A DNA stretch of 64,000 bases from Hydrogenovibrio sp. SC-1 (GTDB taxonomy: Bacteria > Pseudomonadota > Gammaproteobacteria > Thiomicrospirales > Thiomicrospiraceae), in NCBI RefSeq assembly GCF_002848135.1, contig NZ_PKGB01000005.1, forward strand, positions 62,001-126,000. Direction: 5' to 3'. Made by a program: the position numbers and the translations under genes. Positions 53,280 through 62,238 of the stretch are shown piece after piece. The stretch's first letter is position 1. Every line of letters starts with the position of its first letter. Under the pieces are notes generated by a model. The model was not told the DNA's origin and ran no database searches. It saw nothing but the letters and a program-made list of their open reading frames with translations.

Positions 53280-54302
53280 ATGGCTGCCATCTCTCCGAGC
53301 GAAGGATATACTTCCGCGATCAGCAACAAGTCTAATGGTCTTGAAGGTTTACTACAAGCAAAAAATAAAGCTGATCAATTGCAGATGACAGCGGGTCAAA
53401 ATATGGGTGCCGATACAAAGGATCGGTTTGATGGATCGGCGAAAGGCTTACAAGCGTATGCCGCAACTGAAAAATTTCAACAATCTTATGCCTATAGCCA
53501 AACCATGACACTGGCATTAACCACTCAGCAGGGCGATGAAGTTCGGGTCGACTTTCGACAACTCTATGTTCAGTATCAACAGACGCAACAATCTCAAGCA
53601 CAACAACAAGGCCCCGAGGGGGTTCGGTATTTTGAAAGCCGAGAAACACTGGAAGCAACGGCATTTGAAGAACGGTTTGGCTTTTCGATAGAAGGGGATT
53701 TAAATGAAGCTGAACTGAATGCAGTTTTTGATGTCTTTAAGCAAGTTGACCGTTTGGCGACCGAATTCTTTAATGGGGATATTGAGAAAGCCTTTGAAAA
53801 GGCCCAAGCGCTCAATGTGGATTTTGGTCAGCTCAGTAGCGTTAGTTTGGATCTCAATAAAAAAGAGAGTGCAGCCGTTAGTTATCAGCAAGCACAAGCC
53901 TATCAATCGGTTGAATCAAACCAAGCCAATGAGTCAGGCGCAAAAGGACAGATTTCCCAATTACCGCCTTACTTAAAAAATTGGCAAGAGGTCATTCAAC
54001 GCATGGACGAGCAATTTGCTGATGCGCGAGACAGTTTCGATAAGTTGATGGCTGGCAGTTTAACGCAAAGGAGCGAAGGAACGCCAGGACAAGACTTTTC
54101 AACTTGGTATGATCGTGTCAGTCGTTTTCATGACAAGTTGGCTGAAGTTGCCAACTTGGATAAGAAAACGTTAAAGCCCAGTAATCTTGAAGTGGAACCC
54201 TTGATTCAATCAGAAGAAGCACTCGCTGAAAAGGCAACAGAACAAATGGAATCCTCCAAAGAATCAGCAGATGAAAGTTTGTTAACGTCGAGCACCAAAT
54301 AA
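53280..54302 (+). CDS. Hypothetical protein, Gln/Ser-rich, 340 aa
   Basis: Not recognised with confidence. It starts MAAISPSEGYTSAI, and AGAGG precedes the ATG. The body is polar and rich in Gln, Glu and Ser, with a central folded-looking stretch (TAFEERFGFSIEGDLNEAELNAVFDVFKQVDRLATEFFNG) here cited as a region around residues 125-165. No signal peptide or membrane segment. The style resembles proteobacterial proteins exported or attached to cell-surface machines, but no family is claimed. Its 3' end overlaps the end of convergent yggS by 21 bp. Confidence 0.6.
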   Translation: MAAISPSEGYTSAISNKSNGLEGLLQAKNKADQLQMTAGQNMGADTKDRFDGSAKGLQAYAATEKFQQSYAYSQTMTLALTTQQGDEVRVDFRQLYVQYQQTQQSQAQQQGPEGVRYFESRETLEATAFEERFGFSIEGDLNEAELNAVFDVFKQVDRLATEFFNGDIEKAFEKAQALNVDFGQLSSVSLDLNKKESAAVSYQQAQAYQSVESNQANESGAKGQISQLPPYLKNWQEVIQRMDEQFADARDSFDKLMAGSLTQRSEGTPGQDFSTWYDRVSRFHDKLAEVANLDKKTLKPSNLEVEPLIQSEEALAEKATEQMESSKESADESLLTSSTK

Positions 54303-54983
54303 ATCGGTTCCAATTCTGACGAGGGTTGCCCCTTCAAGGATGGCGGCTTCTAAATCCGCTGACATGCCCATTGAGAGGGTATCTAACTCACTGTCTGGAC
54401 ATAACGCTTGTAATTGTTTGAGCAGCTGCTGCATTTGTTGAAACGGTTGGCGTTGTGCCTCTAATCCTTCTGACTTGGCTGGAATAGCCATCAGTCCTCT
54501 TAGCGATAGGTTAGGCATTGCGGCTATTTCGGCCGCTTGTGCGATTACTTCTGCTTGACTAAAACCCGCTTTTGAATCTTCTTCACTAATATTGACTTCC
54601 AGTAGTATATTTAAGGGCGGTAAGTCTTTTGGGCGTTGGTCAGACAGGCGGCGCGCAATTTTGTATCGATCCACACTGTGCACCCATTGAAAGAGCTCTG
54701 CAATTGGCCGTGTTTTATTTGACTGTATCGGCCCGATAAAATGCCATTCTAAATCTGGTCGCTGCTCAATCTTCGTTAAAGCTTCTTGTAAATAATTTTC
54801 ACCAAAAGCCTTCTGGCCTGCTTCGGCAAGGACTTCAATGGCTGATAGCGGCTTGGTTTTGCTGACGGCCAGTAGTTGGACACTCTGTTGTGGACGATTG
54901 GCCGCTGCCGTTGCAGTTTTAATGCGATTGAGTACGGTTTGGTAGTTTTGGATGAGTTCGGCGTTGGTTAAATTGTTTATCAT
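54282..54983 (-). CDS. yggS: PLP-binding homeostasis protein YggS
   Basis: 233-aa PLP-binding TIM barrel that affects vitamin B6 and amino acid balance; no catalytic activity is known. The PLP lysine is Lys42 in LLAVSKTKP; FGENYLQE, WHFIGPIQSNKT and LSMGMSADLEAAI are family motifs. Often next to proC-yggT; here separated from them by three genes. Its 3' end overlaps the neighbouring convergent gene. Confidence 0.95.
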   Translation of the reverse strand: MINNLTNAELIQNYQTVLNRIKTATAAANRPQQSVQLLAVSKTKPLSAIEVLAEAGQKAFGENYLQEALTKIEQRPDLEWHFIGPIQSNKTRPIAELFQWVHSVDRYKIARRLSDQRPKDLPPLNILLEVNISEEDSKAGFSQAEVIAQAAEIAAMPNLSLRGLMAIPAKSEGLEAQRQPFQQMQQLLKQLQALCPDSELDTLSMGMSADLEAAILEGATLVRIGTDLFGARR

Positions 54984-55088
54984 TTTAATTTTGAGCTCAT
55001 AAGAAATTTTGAAGCACTCATTATCGCTTGGTTATTGAAAGGTGTAAAATGAAAATTATGACAATGATGATTAATGAGGAGTGTGTGA

Positions 55089-55880
55089 ATGAAGAAGATT
55101 CAATCCAGTGATTTGAGCTATCCCTATGAAGAAAAACTCTCACGTTCAGAATATGAAGAAACCAAAGCATTATTACAAATTGAATTGCTAAAGTGCCAAA
55201 AATGGATTAAGCATCAAGGCGAGCGACTGGTGATTTTATTTGAAGGTCGTGATGCAGCTGGCAAAGGTGGCACCATTAAACGCATTATGGAACACTTGAA
55301 CCCGAGGGGAGCACGCGTGGTGGCCTTGGACAAGCCTTCCGAAACAGAAAAAGGCCAATGGTATTTTCAACGCTATATTAAGCACTTGCCGACAGCGGGC
55401 GAAATCGTTTTATTTGACCGTTCCTGGTATAACCGAGCGGGTGTTGAGCGGGTTATGGGGTTTTGTACCCCGCCTGAATACAATCAATTTATGCACCAGG
55501 CACCTGAATTGGAGCGCATGATTACGTCAAGCGGTATTCATTTGATGAAGTTTTGGTTTTCGGTTGGACGAGATGAACAGCTACGACGATTCAATAACCG
55601 CCAACATGATCCTTTAAAACAATGGAAACTCAGTCCAATGGATTTGGCATCTCTTGACCGATGGGATGAATATACCAAAGCCAAAGAAGATATGTTTTTT
55701 TACACCAATACCAAAGAAGCTCCTTGGACGGTGATTAAATCCAATGATAAGAAACGTGCTCGTTTAGAAGCGATTCGCTATGTGCTAAACGCTTTTCCTT
55801 ATGACAATAAGAATGATGAAATCCTACAACAGGATCCATTAATTATTAGTTCGGGTGAAGACGTTTTTAAAGAAGATTAA
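55089..55880 (+). CDS. ppk2: Polyphosphate kinase 2
   Basis: Uses polyphosphate to phosphorylate nucleoside diphosphates (or the reverse). P-loop kinase fold, 263 aa: Walker A GRDAAGKGG at 53-61, Walker B LFDRSWYNRAGVE, and the lid region (FNNRQHDPLKQWKLSPMD). The single-domain size fits PPK2 class I or III. GAGGAG precedes the ATG. A small gene follows 41 bp later on the same strand. Confidence 0.93.
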   Translation: MKKIQSSDLSYPYEEKLSRSEYEETKALLQIELLKCQKWIKHQGERLVILFEGRDAAGKGGTIKRIMEHLNPRGARVVALDKPSETEKGQWYFQRYIKHLPTAGEIVLFDRSWYNRAGVERVMGFCTPPEYNQFMHQAPELERMITSSGIHLMKFWFSVGRDEQLRRFNNRQHDPLKQWKLSPMDLASLDRWDEYTKAKEDMFFYTNTKEAPWTVIKSNDKKRARLEAIRYVLNAFPYDNKNDEILQQDPLIISSGEDVFKED

Positions 55881-55921
55881 CGCGCATTATTTTTATTTAT
55901 TTATAGTTAAGGAATAAAGCC

Positions 55922-56146
55922 ATGACCATGCATTATCAACAACACGCAAAAGAGGTGGTATCCCGCTTCGAAAGAATGTTATCGAAAGAACAAGTAGAAG
56001 GCATTACTCAAGAACACTTTGATGAGCTGGAAATTCTCATCACCGCGGCTTTGGGGGTGGTCTATTCTGAGGTATCACATAAAGCGGCAAAGTCTTTGGA
56101 AGAAATGGCCAGCGCACTTCGACATCAAGCCAATGAAGTGGATTAG
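55922..56146 (+). CDS. Small hypothetical protein downstream of ppk2
   Basis: 74 aa, not recognised. AAGGA lies before the ATG, and base composition matches its neighbours. The protein is acidic and probably all helical (VVSRFERMLSKEQVEGI; ITAALGVVYSEVSHKAAKSL). It may be co-transcribed with ppk2. No function is assigned. Confidence 0.6.
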   Translation: MTMHYQQHAKEVVSRFERMLSKEQVEGITQEHFDELEILITAALGVVYSEVSHKAAKSLEEMASALRHQANEVD

Positions 56147-56156
56147 CGATAGACGG

Positions 56157-56783
56157 CTAATACAAAAAACTATTGCAATGGATAATTTGATAATTTGGTT
56201 CGGGTTGCCACTCGGTCAAAAATCCTTCAAGTGATCCTTCATAACAGCCGGGCCGAAAAGGGGTGTGGCATAACCGGTTGGGAATTTGCCAGTCTTCCAA
56301 TAAGGTGGCCGCACCGATTGCTTCAGCTGGCGCACCTGGCCAAATAAAGTGTGCGGGTTTGACGATAAATGGGAAATCCGCATCACTGTGAAGTAGTACT
56401 TGAATTTGAAAGGTACTTTTTAACTGTTGACTGAGGTATAACGCAGTGGCGATGGCATGATTTGACGCAGTTATCAGTAAGGGTGCTTCAGTATTGAAAG
56501 GAGCAGAAAACTCCTCTAAAAACCACCAGGCCTGGTGGTTTTTAACGAAAACAAACGGGGTATCCGCCGGCAGCGAGATGGGCGCTTTTGCGAGAAACTG
56601 AAGGCGATTGCCTTGTTGTGACATGAGTTGAAATCGGGTTTGATTCCATTCAAAAACGGCATTTAATGGCAAAGCAACGGTTGAATCAAGATGGCTTTCA
56701 TCTCGGTGTAATTGCCAGTGACTTAGCCAAAATCCATTAGGCTGTTCTGTCTGTTGCTCAAAGTCCAGTTGGAAATCGATCAT
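56157..56783 (-). CDS. Hypothetical protein after pyrC'
   Basis: 208 aa. It starts 6 bp after the pyrC' stop, so it belongs to the pyr transcript. The C-terminal half has a nucleotide-binding-like strand-helix pattern (PLLITASNHAIATALYLSQ) and a conserved-looking CHTPFRPGCYEGSLEGFL. The latter resembles the end of flavoprotein reductase subunits, but I do not regard that as proof of function. A perfect palindrome copy (56517-56544) encodes HQAWWFLEE. Confidence 0.65.
   Translation of the reverse strand: MIDFQLDFEQQTEQPNGFWLSHWQLHRDESHLDSTVALPLNAVFEWNQTRFQLMSQQGNRLQFLAKAPISLPADTPFVFVKNHQAWWFLEEFSAPFNTEAPLLITASNHAIATALYLSQQLKSTFQIQVLLHSDADFPFIVKPAHFIWPGAPAEAIGAATLLEDWQIPNRLCHTPFRPGCYEGSLEGFLTEWQPEPNYQIIHCNSFLY
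56517..56544. repeat. Dispersed palindrome, copy 11 (inside orf208)
   Basis: The longest perfect copy: 28 bp, core CCAGGCCTGG at 56526-56535, arms TAAAAACCA and TGGTTTTTA. It sits in mid-gene. Confidence 0.9.
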
Positions 56784-56789
56784 AAGGGC

Positions 56790-58076
56790 CTAAATTGGGT
56801 TATTGCGATAGACAGGCCGTCCCTGGAAATAGGTCAGTTCAATTTGGCCGTTAAATTCCCAACCATCAAATGGTGAGTTATCGCCATGACTCACCATTTC
56901 TTTTCTGGAAAGCGTCCAATAAGCTTCCGGTTCAAAAAGACTGAAGTCAGCAAATAAGCCTGAGGTTAGACTGCCATTCTGAATGCCGAGTATTTTGGCA
57001 GGACCTTCCGTGAGTGCACGAATGGCTTTGCTTAAATCGAAGACACCTTCTTCAACCAATTTTAGGGTTAAAGGCAGTAGCGTTTCTAAGCCACTGATAC
57101 CGGGCTGGCTTTCACCAAAAGGTAACAGCTTTACATCCCGATCTAACGGGGTGTGGTCACTGACAATGGCATCGATAATGCCCATCTTAACGCCCATACG
57201 TAAAGCATCTTTATCTTCATGACGGCGAAGTGGTGGGGACACATGAAACAGTGAGTCAAAATCCAAGGTGTCGTATTCAGTCAAGTGCAACTGATGAATA
57301 GCCACATCGCACGTTACCGGCAAACCGCGTTTTTTGGCATCGGCAATCATCTCGACTGATTTGGCTGTGGAAATCTGTGAAAAGTGAACACGTACCCCTG
57401 TTTCTTCTGCCAAGATGAGGTCTCTGGCCAAGGCAACCGTCTCTGCTGAAGCGGTGATCTCTGCCAAACCTAAACGACTACTGATGACACCGCTATGGGC
57501 GACACCGTTATTTTTTAGCGTCGTATCTTCACAGCGTAACATTAATAATAAATCGTTGCTGGCAGCATACTGCATGGCATTTTTTAAAGTCAGTGGGTTT
57601 TGAATCGGCTGGTTGGCTTGGCTGAGCGCAATGCATCCTGCATTTTTGAGTGCCGCCATATTACTCAGCATTTTGCCTTCAAGGTTTTGACTAATCGCAC
57701 CAATAGGCAGTACAAAAGCCGTCGCCGCCTGACGTGCTCGACGTTGTATTAATTCCGTAACCGCCTGGTTGTCATTGACTGGTCGGGTGTCGGGCGGGCA
57801 ACAAATAGTGGTAATGCCACCGGACACTGCGGCTTTGGTTTCTGAGGCGATATTGCCTTCATAATGGCTGCCCGGTTCGCCTAAGCGTGCTTGTAAATCA
57901 ATCAGACCCGGTAATAACCATTTGCCTTGACCATCAATGGTTTGTGAGGCATTAAAGCCATCTGGCGTCGTATCACTAATCGCAAAAATGCGACCTCTCG
58001 CAATATAGAGGTTGGTGATTTTATCTAAGTTTTGGCTTGGGTCAATAATGCGAACCTGTTCAATGGCCAGTCTCAT
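56790..58076 (-). CDS. Dihydroorotase-like protein with lost active site (PyrC')
   Basis: 428 aa, amidohydrolase fold of the dihydroorotase family. Where active enzymes have the metal motif HxH (LIDLHVHLREPG) this protein has [12 protein letters not shown], with Gln62 and Arg64 replacing both His. The later DHAPH motif reads DHTPL. This is the pattern of the inactive pseudo-dihydroorotase that binds aspartate transcarbamoylase in Pseudomonas and relatives. The start at 58076 overlaps the pyrB stop by 4 bp (ATGA), which fits a structural partner of PyrB. A working PyrC must be elsewhere in the genome. Confidence 0.9.
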   Translation of the reverse strand: MRLAIEQVRIIDPSQNLDKITNLYIARGRIFAISDTTPDGFNASQTIDGQGKWLLPGLIDLQARLGEPGSHYEGNIASETKAAVSGGITTICCPPDTRPVNDNQAVTELIQRRARQAATAFVLPIGAISQNLEGKMLSNMAALKNAGCIALSQANQPIQNPLTLKNAMQYAASNDLLLMLRCEDTTLKNNGVAHSGVISSRLGLAEITASAETVALARDLILAEETGVRVHFSQISTAKSVEMIADAKKRGLPVTCDVAIHQLHLTEYDTLDFDSLFHVSPPLRRHEDKDALRMGVKMGIIDAIVSDHTPLDRDVKLLPFGESQPGISGLETLLPLTLKLVEEGVFDLSKAIRALTEGPAKILGIQNGSLTSGLFADFSLFEPEAYWTLSRKEMVSHGDNSPFDGWEFNGQIELTYFQGRPVYRNNPI

Positions 58077-59086
58077 TTCGATTCCTCCAGACAAGATGCG
58101 GCTAAGTTGGTCTCTTGTAACTGTTTAGCATTATCAATAATAATGCTCATCACTGCCATTCGTACTGCAATACCGTAGGTGACTTGCTCTAGAATCACGG
58201 ATTGTTCGCCATCAGCAACTTCTGAATCAATTTCCACGCCGCGGTTCACCGGGCCAGGGTGCATAACAATGGCATCTGGCTTGGCATAGTTCAGACGTTC
58301 TTTGGTTAGACCATAGAGATTAAAAAACTCTTTTTCACTGGGAAGTAGGGCGCTTTTCATGCGCTCATTTTGCAAGCGAACATTAATAATGACGTCAACG
58401 CCATCCAGGCCTTCCTCAATGTTTTCATAGACGTGAACGCCTAAGGCTTCTGGATGCGATGGCATGAGTGTTCTTGGACCGATCACTCGAATTTCTCGTG
58501 CCTCTAAAATACTGAGAGCTTGAATCTGTGAGCGCACCACGCGTGAGTGTTGAATATCGCCGATAATGGCGACCTTAAGGTCAAAAATATCGCCTTTGTG
58601 TTTGCGAATGGTAAACATATCGAGCATAGCTTGTGTTGGATGTGCATGCTGTCCATCCCCCGCATTAATAACATGCACATGCGGAGCAACGTGTTTGGCA
58701 ATAAAGTGTGCCGCGCCGCTTTCACTGTGTCGTACCACAAATACATCGGCCATCATGGCTTGTAGGTTCCAAAGGGTATCGAGTAAGGTCTCACCCTTTT
58801 TGGTGGAAGAGGTGGCGATGTTTAAATTGACCACATCGGCCGATAATCGTTTTTCAGCAATTTCAAAAGTGGTCAGTGTGCGTGTACTTGGCTCAAAAAA
58901 CAGATTCATAATGGCTTTACCATGCAGGTTTGGCACTTTGCTAATCTGCTTGGTTTCAGAGTCAATAAAGGTGTTGGCGACGTCCAGAATTTCTGTGAGA
59001 TGATGGTGTTTTAAGCCTTCTAGGGTCAAAAAATGACGCAATTTGCCCTGGGTATTGAGTTGTAGATTCGGAGTTGTCAGTCTCAT
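58073..59086 (-). CDS. pyrB: Aspartate carbamoyltransferase, catalytic subunit
   Basis: Makes carbamoyl aspartate in pyrimidine synthesis. 337 aa from ATG 59086 (AAGGAA before it): the carbamoyl-phosphate loop [17 protein letters not shown], the HPTQ motif in [10 protein letters not shown], and MHPGPVNRG. The frame to 59116 overlaps ruvX and is not favoured. No regulatory subunit PyrI is nearby; PyrC' follows directly and is the likely partner. Confidence 0.95.
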   Translation of the reverse strand: MRLTTPNLQLNTQGKLRHFLTLEGLKHHHLTEILDVANTFIDSETKQISKVPNLHGKAIMNLFFEPSTRTLTTFEIAEKRLSADVVNLNIATSSTKKGETLLDTLWNLQAMMADVFVVRHSESGAAHFIAKHVAPHVHVINAGDGQHAHPTQAMLDMFTIRKHKGDIFDLKVAIIGDIQHSRVVRSQIQALSILEAREIRVIGPRTLMPSHPEALGVHVYENIEEGLDGVDVIINVRLQNERMKSALLPSEKEFFNLYGLTKERLNYAKPDAIVMHPGPVNRGVEIDSEVADGEQSVILEQVTYGIAVRMAVMSIIIDNAKQLQETNLAASCLEESK

Positions 59087-59097
59087 GATGATTCCTT

Positions 59098-59520
59098 TTA
59101 GAGCGCGTTGAGCCAATTTTCTAAAATAATTTGGGCCGCATGGTCATCTATGGGTTGGTCGGATGATGTTTTTCGCTGTTCTGCTTCAATCGAACTGAGT
59201 TGTTCTTCGATAAAGAAGACCGGCGTTTGGTAGCGTCCGCTCAGGCGTTGTCCAAATTTACGTGCGGGTTGGGTGAGAGCCTGAGGTTCGCCGTTGAGCC
59301 GCATGGGCAACCCAACTACAATCGCAGTGGGTTGCCAGGCTTCAAATATCCGGCTGATATGTTGCCAGTCTGGTTGACCATCTCGGCTAGCAACAATCGC
59401 TTCGGGTGATGCTGTACGGCTAATGGTTTGACCAACGGCAACGCCAATACGTTTAAGACCAAAATCAAATCCTAATAAAACGCCTGAGACGCCTGCAGCG
59501 GATTGCGGCTGTTTAGCCAT
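59098..59520 (-). CDS. ruvX: RuvX/YqgF Holliday-junction resolvase-like nuclease
   Basis: 140 aa, RNase H-like fold: [16 protein letters not shown] with catalytic Asp near residue 19, [24 protein letters not shown] and [14 protein letters not shown]. In E. coli YqgF acts in pre-16S rRNA 5' processing. It overlaps algH by 8 bp and lies between algH and pyrB, the common order in gammaproteobacteria. Confidence 0.94.
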   Translation of the reverse strand: MAKQPQSAAGVSGVLLGFDFGLKRIGVAVGQTISRTASPEAIVASRDGQPDWQHISRIFEAWQPTAIVVGLPMRLNGEPQALTQPARKFGQRLSGRYQTPVFFIEEQLSSIEAEQRKTSSDQPIDDHAAQIILENWLNAL

Positions 59521-60088
59521 GTCCAGCTTCCATACTTAAGGATTCAGGCAAAATGCCCAAGGTGTTCAATGCCACCTGCCATTTTTGGTCAGGGTCAATA
59601 TCAAACAACAGGCTTTCGTTATATGGAATCGTTAGCCAGTTGTTTTGTTGAATTTCTTCATTTAATTGGCCTTTTTCCCAACCTGCAAAACCTAAACAAA
59701 CTAACATCTTTTCAGGCAGTTTCCCCTCAGAAATAGATTTTAAAAAGTCTTCGGAAACCGTCATCGCCAAATTGTCAGCTAAAGAGACACTCTTTTGCCA
59801 ATCGCCTGGGGGTTGGTGCAAAATAAAGCCATGTTCCATATCCACAGGCCCTCCCATCATAATGACTTGTTCTGATAGCGTTTCATTGGCTTCTAACTGT
59901 TCAGTCGGGAGTTGAAAGTGCTCAAGTAATTGGGTGAGGTTAAATTTATGTGGCAAGTTCACCACTAATCCCATGGTGCCGTGTTGATTATCTTCAACGA
60001 CATACACCAGCGTCTTTTCAAACCAGCTGTCCGCCAGATTGGGCATCGCGATTAAGAAATGATGTTCGAGTGACGTTAAGTTTTCCAT
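59513..60088 (-). CDS. algH: AlgH/YqgE family protein (UPF0301)
   Basis: 191 aa. FLIAMPNLADSWFEKTLVYVVE, GTMGLVVN, GGPVD.EHGFILH and LGFAGWEKGQLNEEI are typical of the family. Molecular function is not established; the Pseudomonas homologue AlgH affects alginate genes. It is coupled to ruvX. Confidence 0.94.
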   Translation of the reverse strand: MENLTSLEHHFLIAMPNLADSWFEKTLVYVVEDNQHGTMGLVVNLPHKFNLTQLLEHFQLPTEQLEANETLSEQVIMMGGPVDMEHGFILHQPPGDWQKSVSLADNLAMTVSEDFLKSISEGKLPEKMLVCLGFAGWEKGQLNEEIQQNNWLTIPYNESLLFDIDPDQKWQVALNTLGILPESLSMEAGHG

Positions 60089-60177
60089 AGCTTGGAATTA
60101 TATCAGCTTGCTTTCACATTCAGTTAAACAATTGTTAACACAACCACAACAATCCTGAAATGGTCGCTTGATTCAGT

Positions 60178-61251
60178 CTATTCAATAAAGTGAAGGCGCT
60201 CGCTCATGGCAGGGGTGATGTAAAATTGATTGGCTTGATCAATAAGGATGGCTTGGGTAATGCCCATGCGTTTGGCAATGGCTTGCCAGTTGTCTGGACC
60301 CGCAATCATTAAAGCAGTTGCCGCCGCATCTGCAGTGGTCGCATCGCGATGAATCACCGTCACCGATAAAAAAGCATCTGCAGGGGTACCGGTATTGGGG
60401 TTGATAATATGACTATAGCGCTTGCCTTGCCACTCAAAAAAGCGTTGGTAGCTGCCAGACGTAACAATGCTTTCATCCCCAGAAATTTCCAGCCAAGCAA
60501 TCGGTTTATTTGGGTTCGCTGGGGATTGAATGCCAATATGCCAAGCTTCCGTGTTGTCTTGGCTCACCGCATGACTGGGACGCTTTTGGCCAATAATGCG
60601 CATGTCCCCCCCGATATTGACAATCGCATTGCGAATCCCGGACTGCTTCAGGGTGTTAATGGCAATATCTAACGCCAAGCCTTTGGCATTGCCGCCAAAA
60701 TCTAATTGCACATCGCGATTGTTACTGATGAGTTGGTTGCCTTCAAAGTGAATCGCTATAATGGAAGGGCGGTTTTTTAACCAAGCGGCTATTTGGGCTT
60801 TGGACGGTGGAGGGCCTTGCCAGTCCTCAGAGTGGAAGCCCCAAAGATCGATGAGTTGGCCGATGCCGGGGTCAAATAAATAATCTGACTGAGCCGCCAA
60901 TTGCTGAGACTTGATAATGAATTCTTTAACGCCACTTGGGACTTCAATTGGGGTTTGTTGGGCGATCGCTTGATTGATTTTGCTTAGAATACCGCCTTTT
61001 TCCCAAGCGTGCCAGTCGCGATTAAATTGATGGAAGCGTTGTTCAATGTCGATAATCGCTTGTTGCGCAAGGGGCTTTGGCGTATCAACAATTTCGATAT
61101 TCACCTGAGTGCCAAACACATAAAAGCTTTGCTGAACAGGGGGCAAAGGCTTAGGCTCTGAGCAACCGATAAGTGCGGCAAGGGTATAAAAACACAGTAA
61201 AAATGACCAGGCCTGGTTGTTTTGAACGCTAAAAAAAGACTTTATTCGCAT
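60178..61251 (-). CDS. apbE: FAD:protein FMN transferase (ApbE), lipoprotein
   Basis: Attaches FMN covalently to Thr residues of target flavoproteins (such as Nqr/Rnf subunits) in the periplasm. Signal peptide with lipobox AALIGC (Cys30), then the ApbE fold: FGTQVNIEI, NRDWHAWEKGGILSKIN, DFGGNAKGLALD, IVNIGGDMRIIG and HIINPNTGTPAD. 357 aa. It overlaps gshB by 10 bp. A dispersed palindrome copy (61199-61223) lies inside the signal peptide, adding NNQAWSF just before the hydrophobic core. Confidence 0.92.
   Translation of the reverse strand: MRIKSFFSVQNNQAWSFLLCFYTLAALIGCSEPKPLPPVQQSFYVFGTQVNIEIVDTPKPLAQQAIIDIEQRFHQFNRDWHAWEKGGILSKINQAIAQQTPIEVPSGVKEFIIKSQQLAAQSDYLFDPGIGQLIDLWGFHSEDWQGPPPSKAQIAAWLKNRPSIIAIHFEGNQLISNNRDVQLDFGGNAKGLALDIAINTLKQSGIRNAIVNIGGDMRIIGQKRPSHAVSQDNTEAWHIGIQSPANPNKPIAWLEISGDESIVTSGSYQRFFEWQGKRYSHIINPNTGTPADAFLSVTVIHRDATTADAAATALMIAGPDNWQAIAKRMGITQAILIDQANQFYITPAMSERLHFIE
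61199..61223. repeat. Dispersed palindrome, copy 12 (in apbE signal peptide)
   Basis: Exact core CCAGGCCTGG (61207-61216) with arms AAAAATGA and TTGTTTT. It encodes QAW within the signal sequence. Confidence 0.85.
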
Positions 61252-62222
61252 GGTTTCCGATTGAGTGTGGATTCCAAATGATTAAATAACTGCCCTGCAA
61301 TATTGAGGTCAAACTGAGCATCCAGCTCCCGAATGCAGGTTGGGCTGGTCACATTAATCTCGGTGATATAGTCGCCAATCACATCTAAGCCTACAAAATG
61401 TAAACCTTTTTGGCGCAGAGTAGGGGCGACCTGTTCACACAGCCAACGATCTCGATCTGTTAGCGGTTGGCCGACACCGCGACCACCTGCGGCAATATTG
61501 CCACGAGTTTCTCCTTCAGCCGGAATGCGGGCTAAAGCATAATCAACGGGGGTTCCATTGATGAGTAAAATGCGTTTATCCCCTTGCGCGATTTCCGGTA
61601 AATAGCGTTGTGCCATAATCGCATGCTGCCCGTGATCAGTCATGGTTTCAAGTATGACATTAATATTCGGGTCGTTTTCACGAACTCGAAAAATGGAAGC
61701 GCCGCCCATCGCATCCAGGGGCTTTAAAATAGTATCTTGATGAGTGGTGATAAAGTGTTTAATCCGTTCACTATTTGCAGCGACAAGGGTGGGGGGGATA
61801 CAATGCGGAAACCAGCTGGCAAACAGCTTTTCATTACAATCTCTTAAGGACTGGGGTTTGTTTACCACCAACGTGCCTTGTGCTTCTGCCAATTCTAATA
61901 GATGAGTGCTATAAAGATAGTCGGCATCAAACGGTGGGTCTTGTCGAATAAATATGATATCCAACGTACTTAAATCACATGTTGATGTCGCGCCAAAACC
62001 GTAATACTGACTTGTGTGATCGTCGTGCGCTCTATCCCAGACTTTGAGTTCACTGACTGAAGCATAAGGTTGGGCATTGTCTAAAAACAGATCTTCAGGT
62101 TGCATATAGTAAAGCTGATGCCCTCGGCGTTGCGCCTCCAAGAGCATGGCGAAAGAGCTATCTTTGTATGGCTTGATTTTATCAATCGGATCCATGACCA
62201 TTCCGATTTTAAGCAGTTGCAT
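61242..62222 (-). CDS. gshB: Glutathione synthetase
   Basis: ATP-grasp enzyme that joins gamma-glutamylcysteine and glycine. 326 aa: N-terminal MVMDPIDKIKPYKDSSFAML, FIRQDPPFD, KPLDAMGGASIF (ATP-grasp), RYLPEI..GDKRILLINGTPVDYALARIP and DVIGDYITEINVTSPTCIREL. It follows gshA by 16 bp. Confidence 0.96.
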   Translation of the reverse strand: MQLLKIGMVMDPIDKIKPYKDSSFAMLLEAQRRGHQLYYMQPEDLFLDNAQPYASVSELKVWDRAHDDHTSQYYGFGATSTCDLSTLDIIFIRQDPPFDADYLYSTHLLELAEAQGTLVVNKPQSLRDCNEKLFASWFPHCIPPTLVAANSERIKHFITTHQDTILKPLDAMGGASIFRVRENDPNINVILETMTDHGQHAIMAQRYLPEIAQGDKRILLINGTPVDYALARIPAEGETRGNIAAGGRGVGQPLTDRDRWLCEQVAPTLRQKGLHFVGLDVIGDYITEINVTSPTCIRELDAQFDLNIAGQLFNHLESTLNRKPCE

Positions 62223-62238
62223 AGACAGTCCTTATTTT

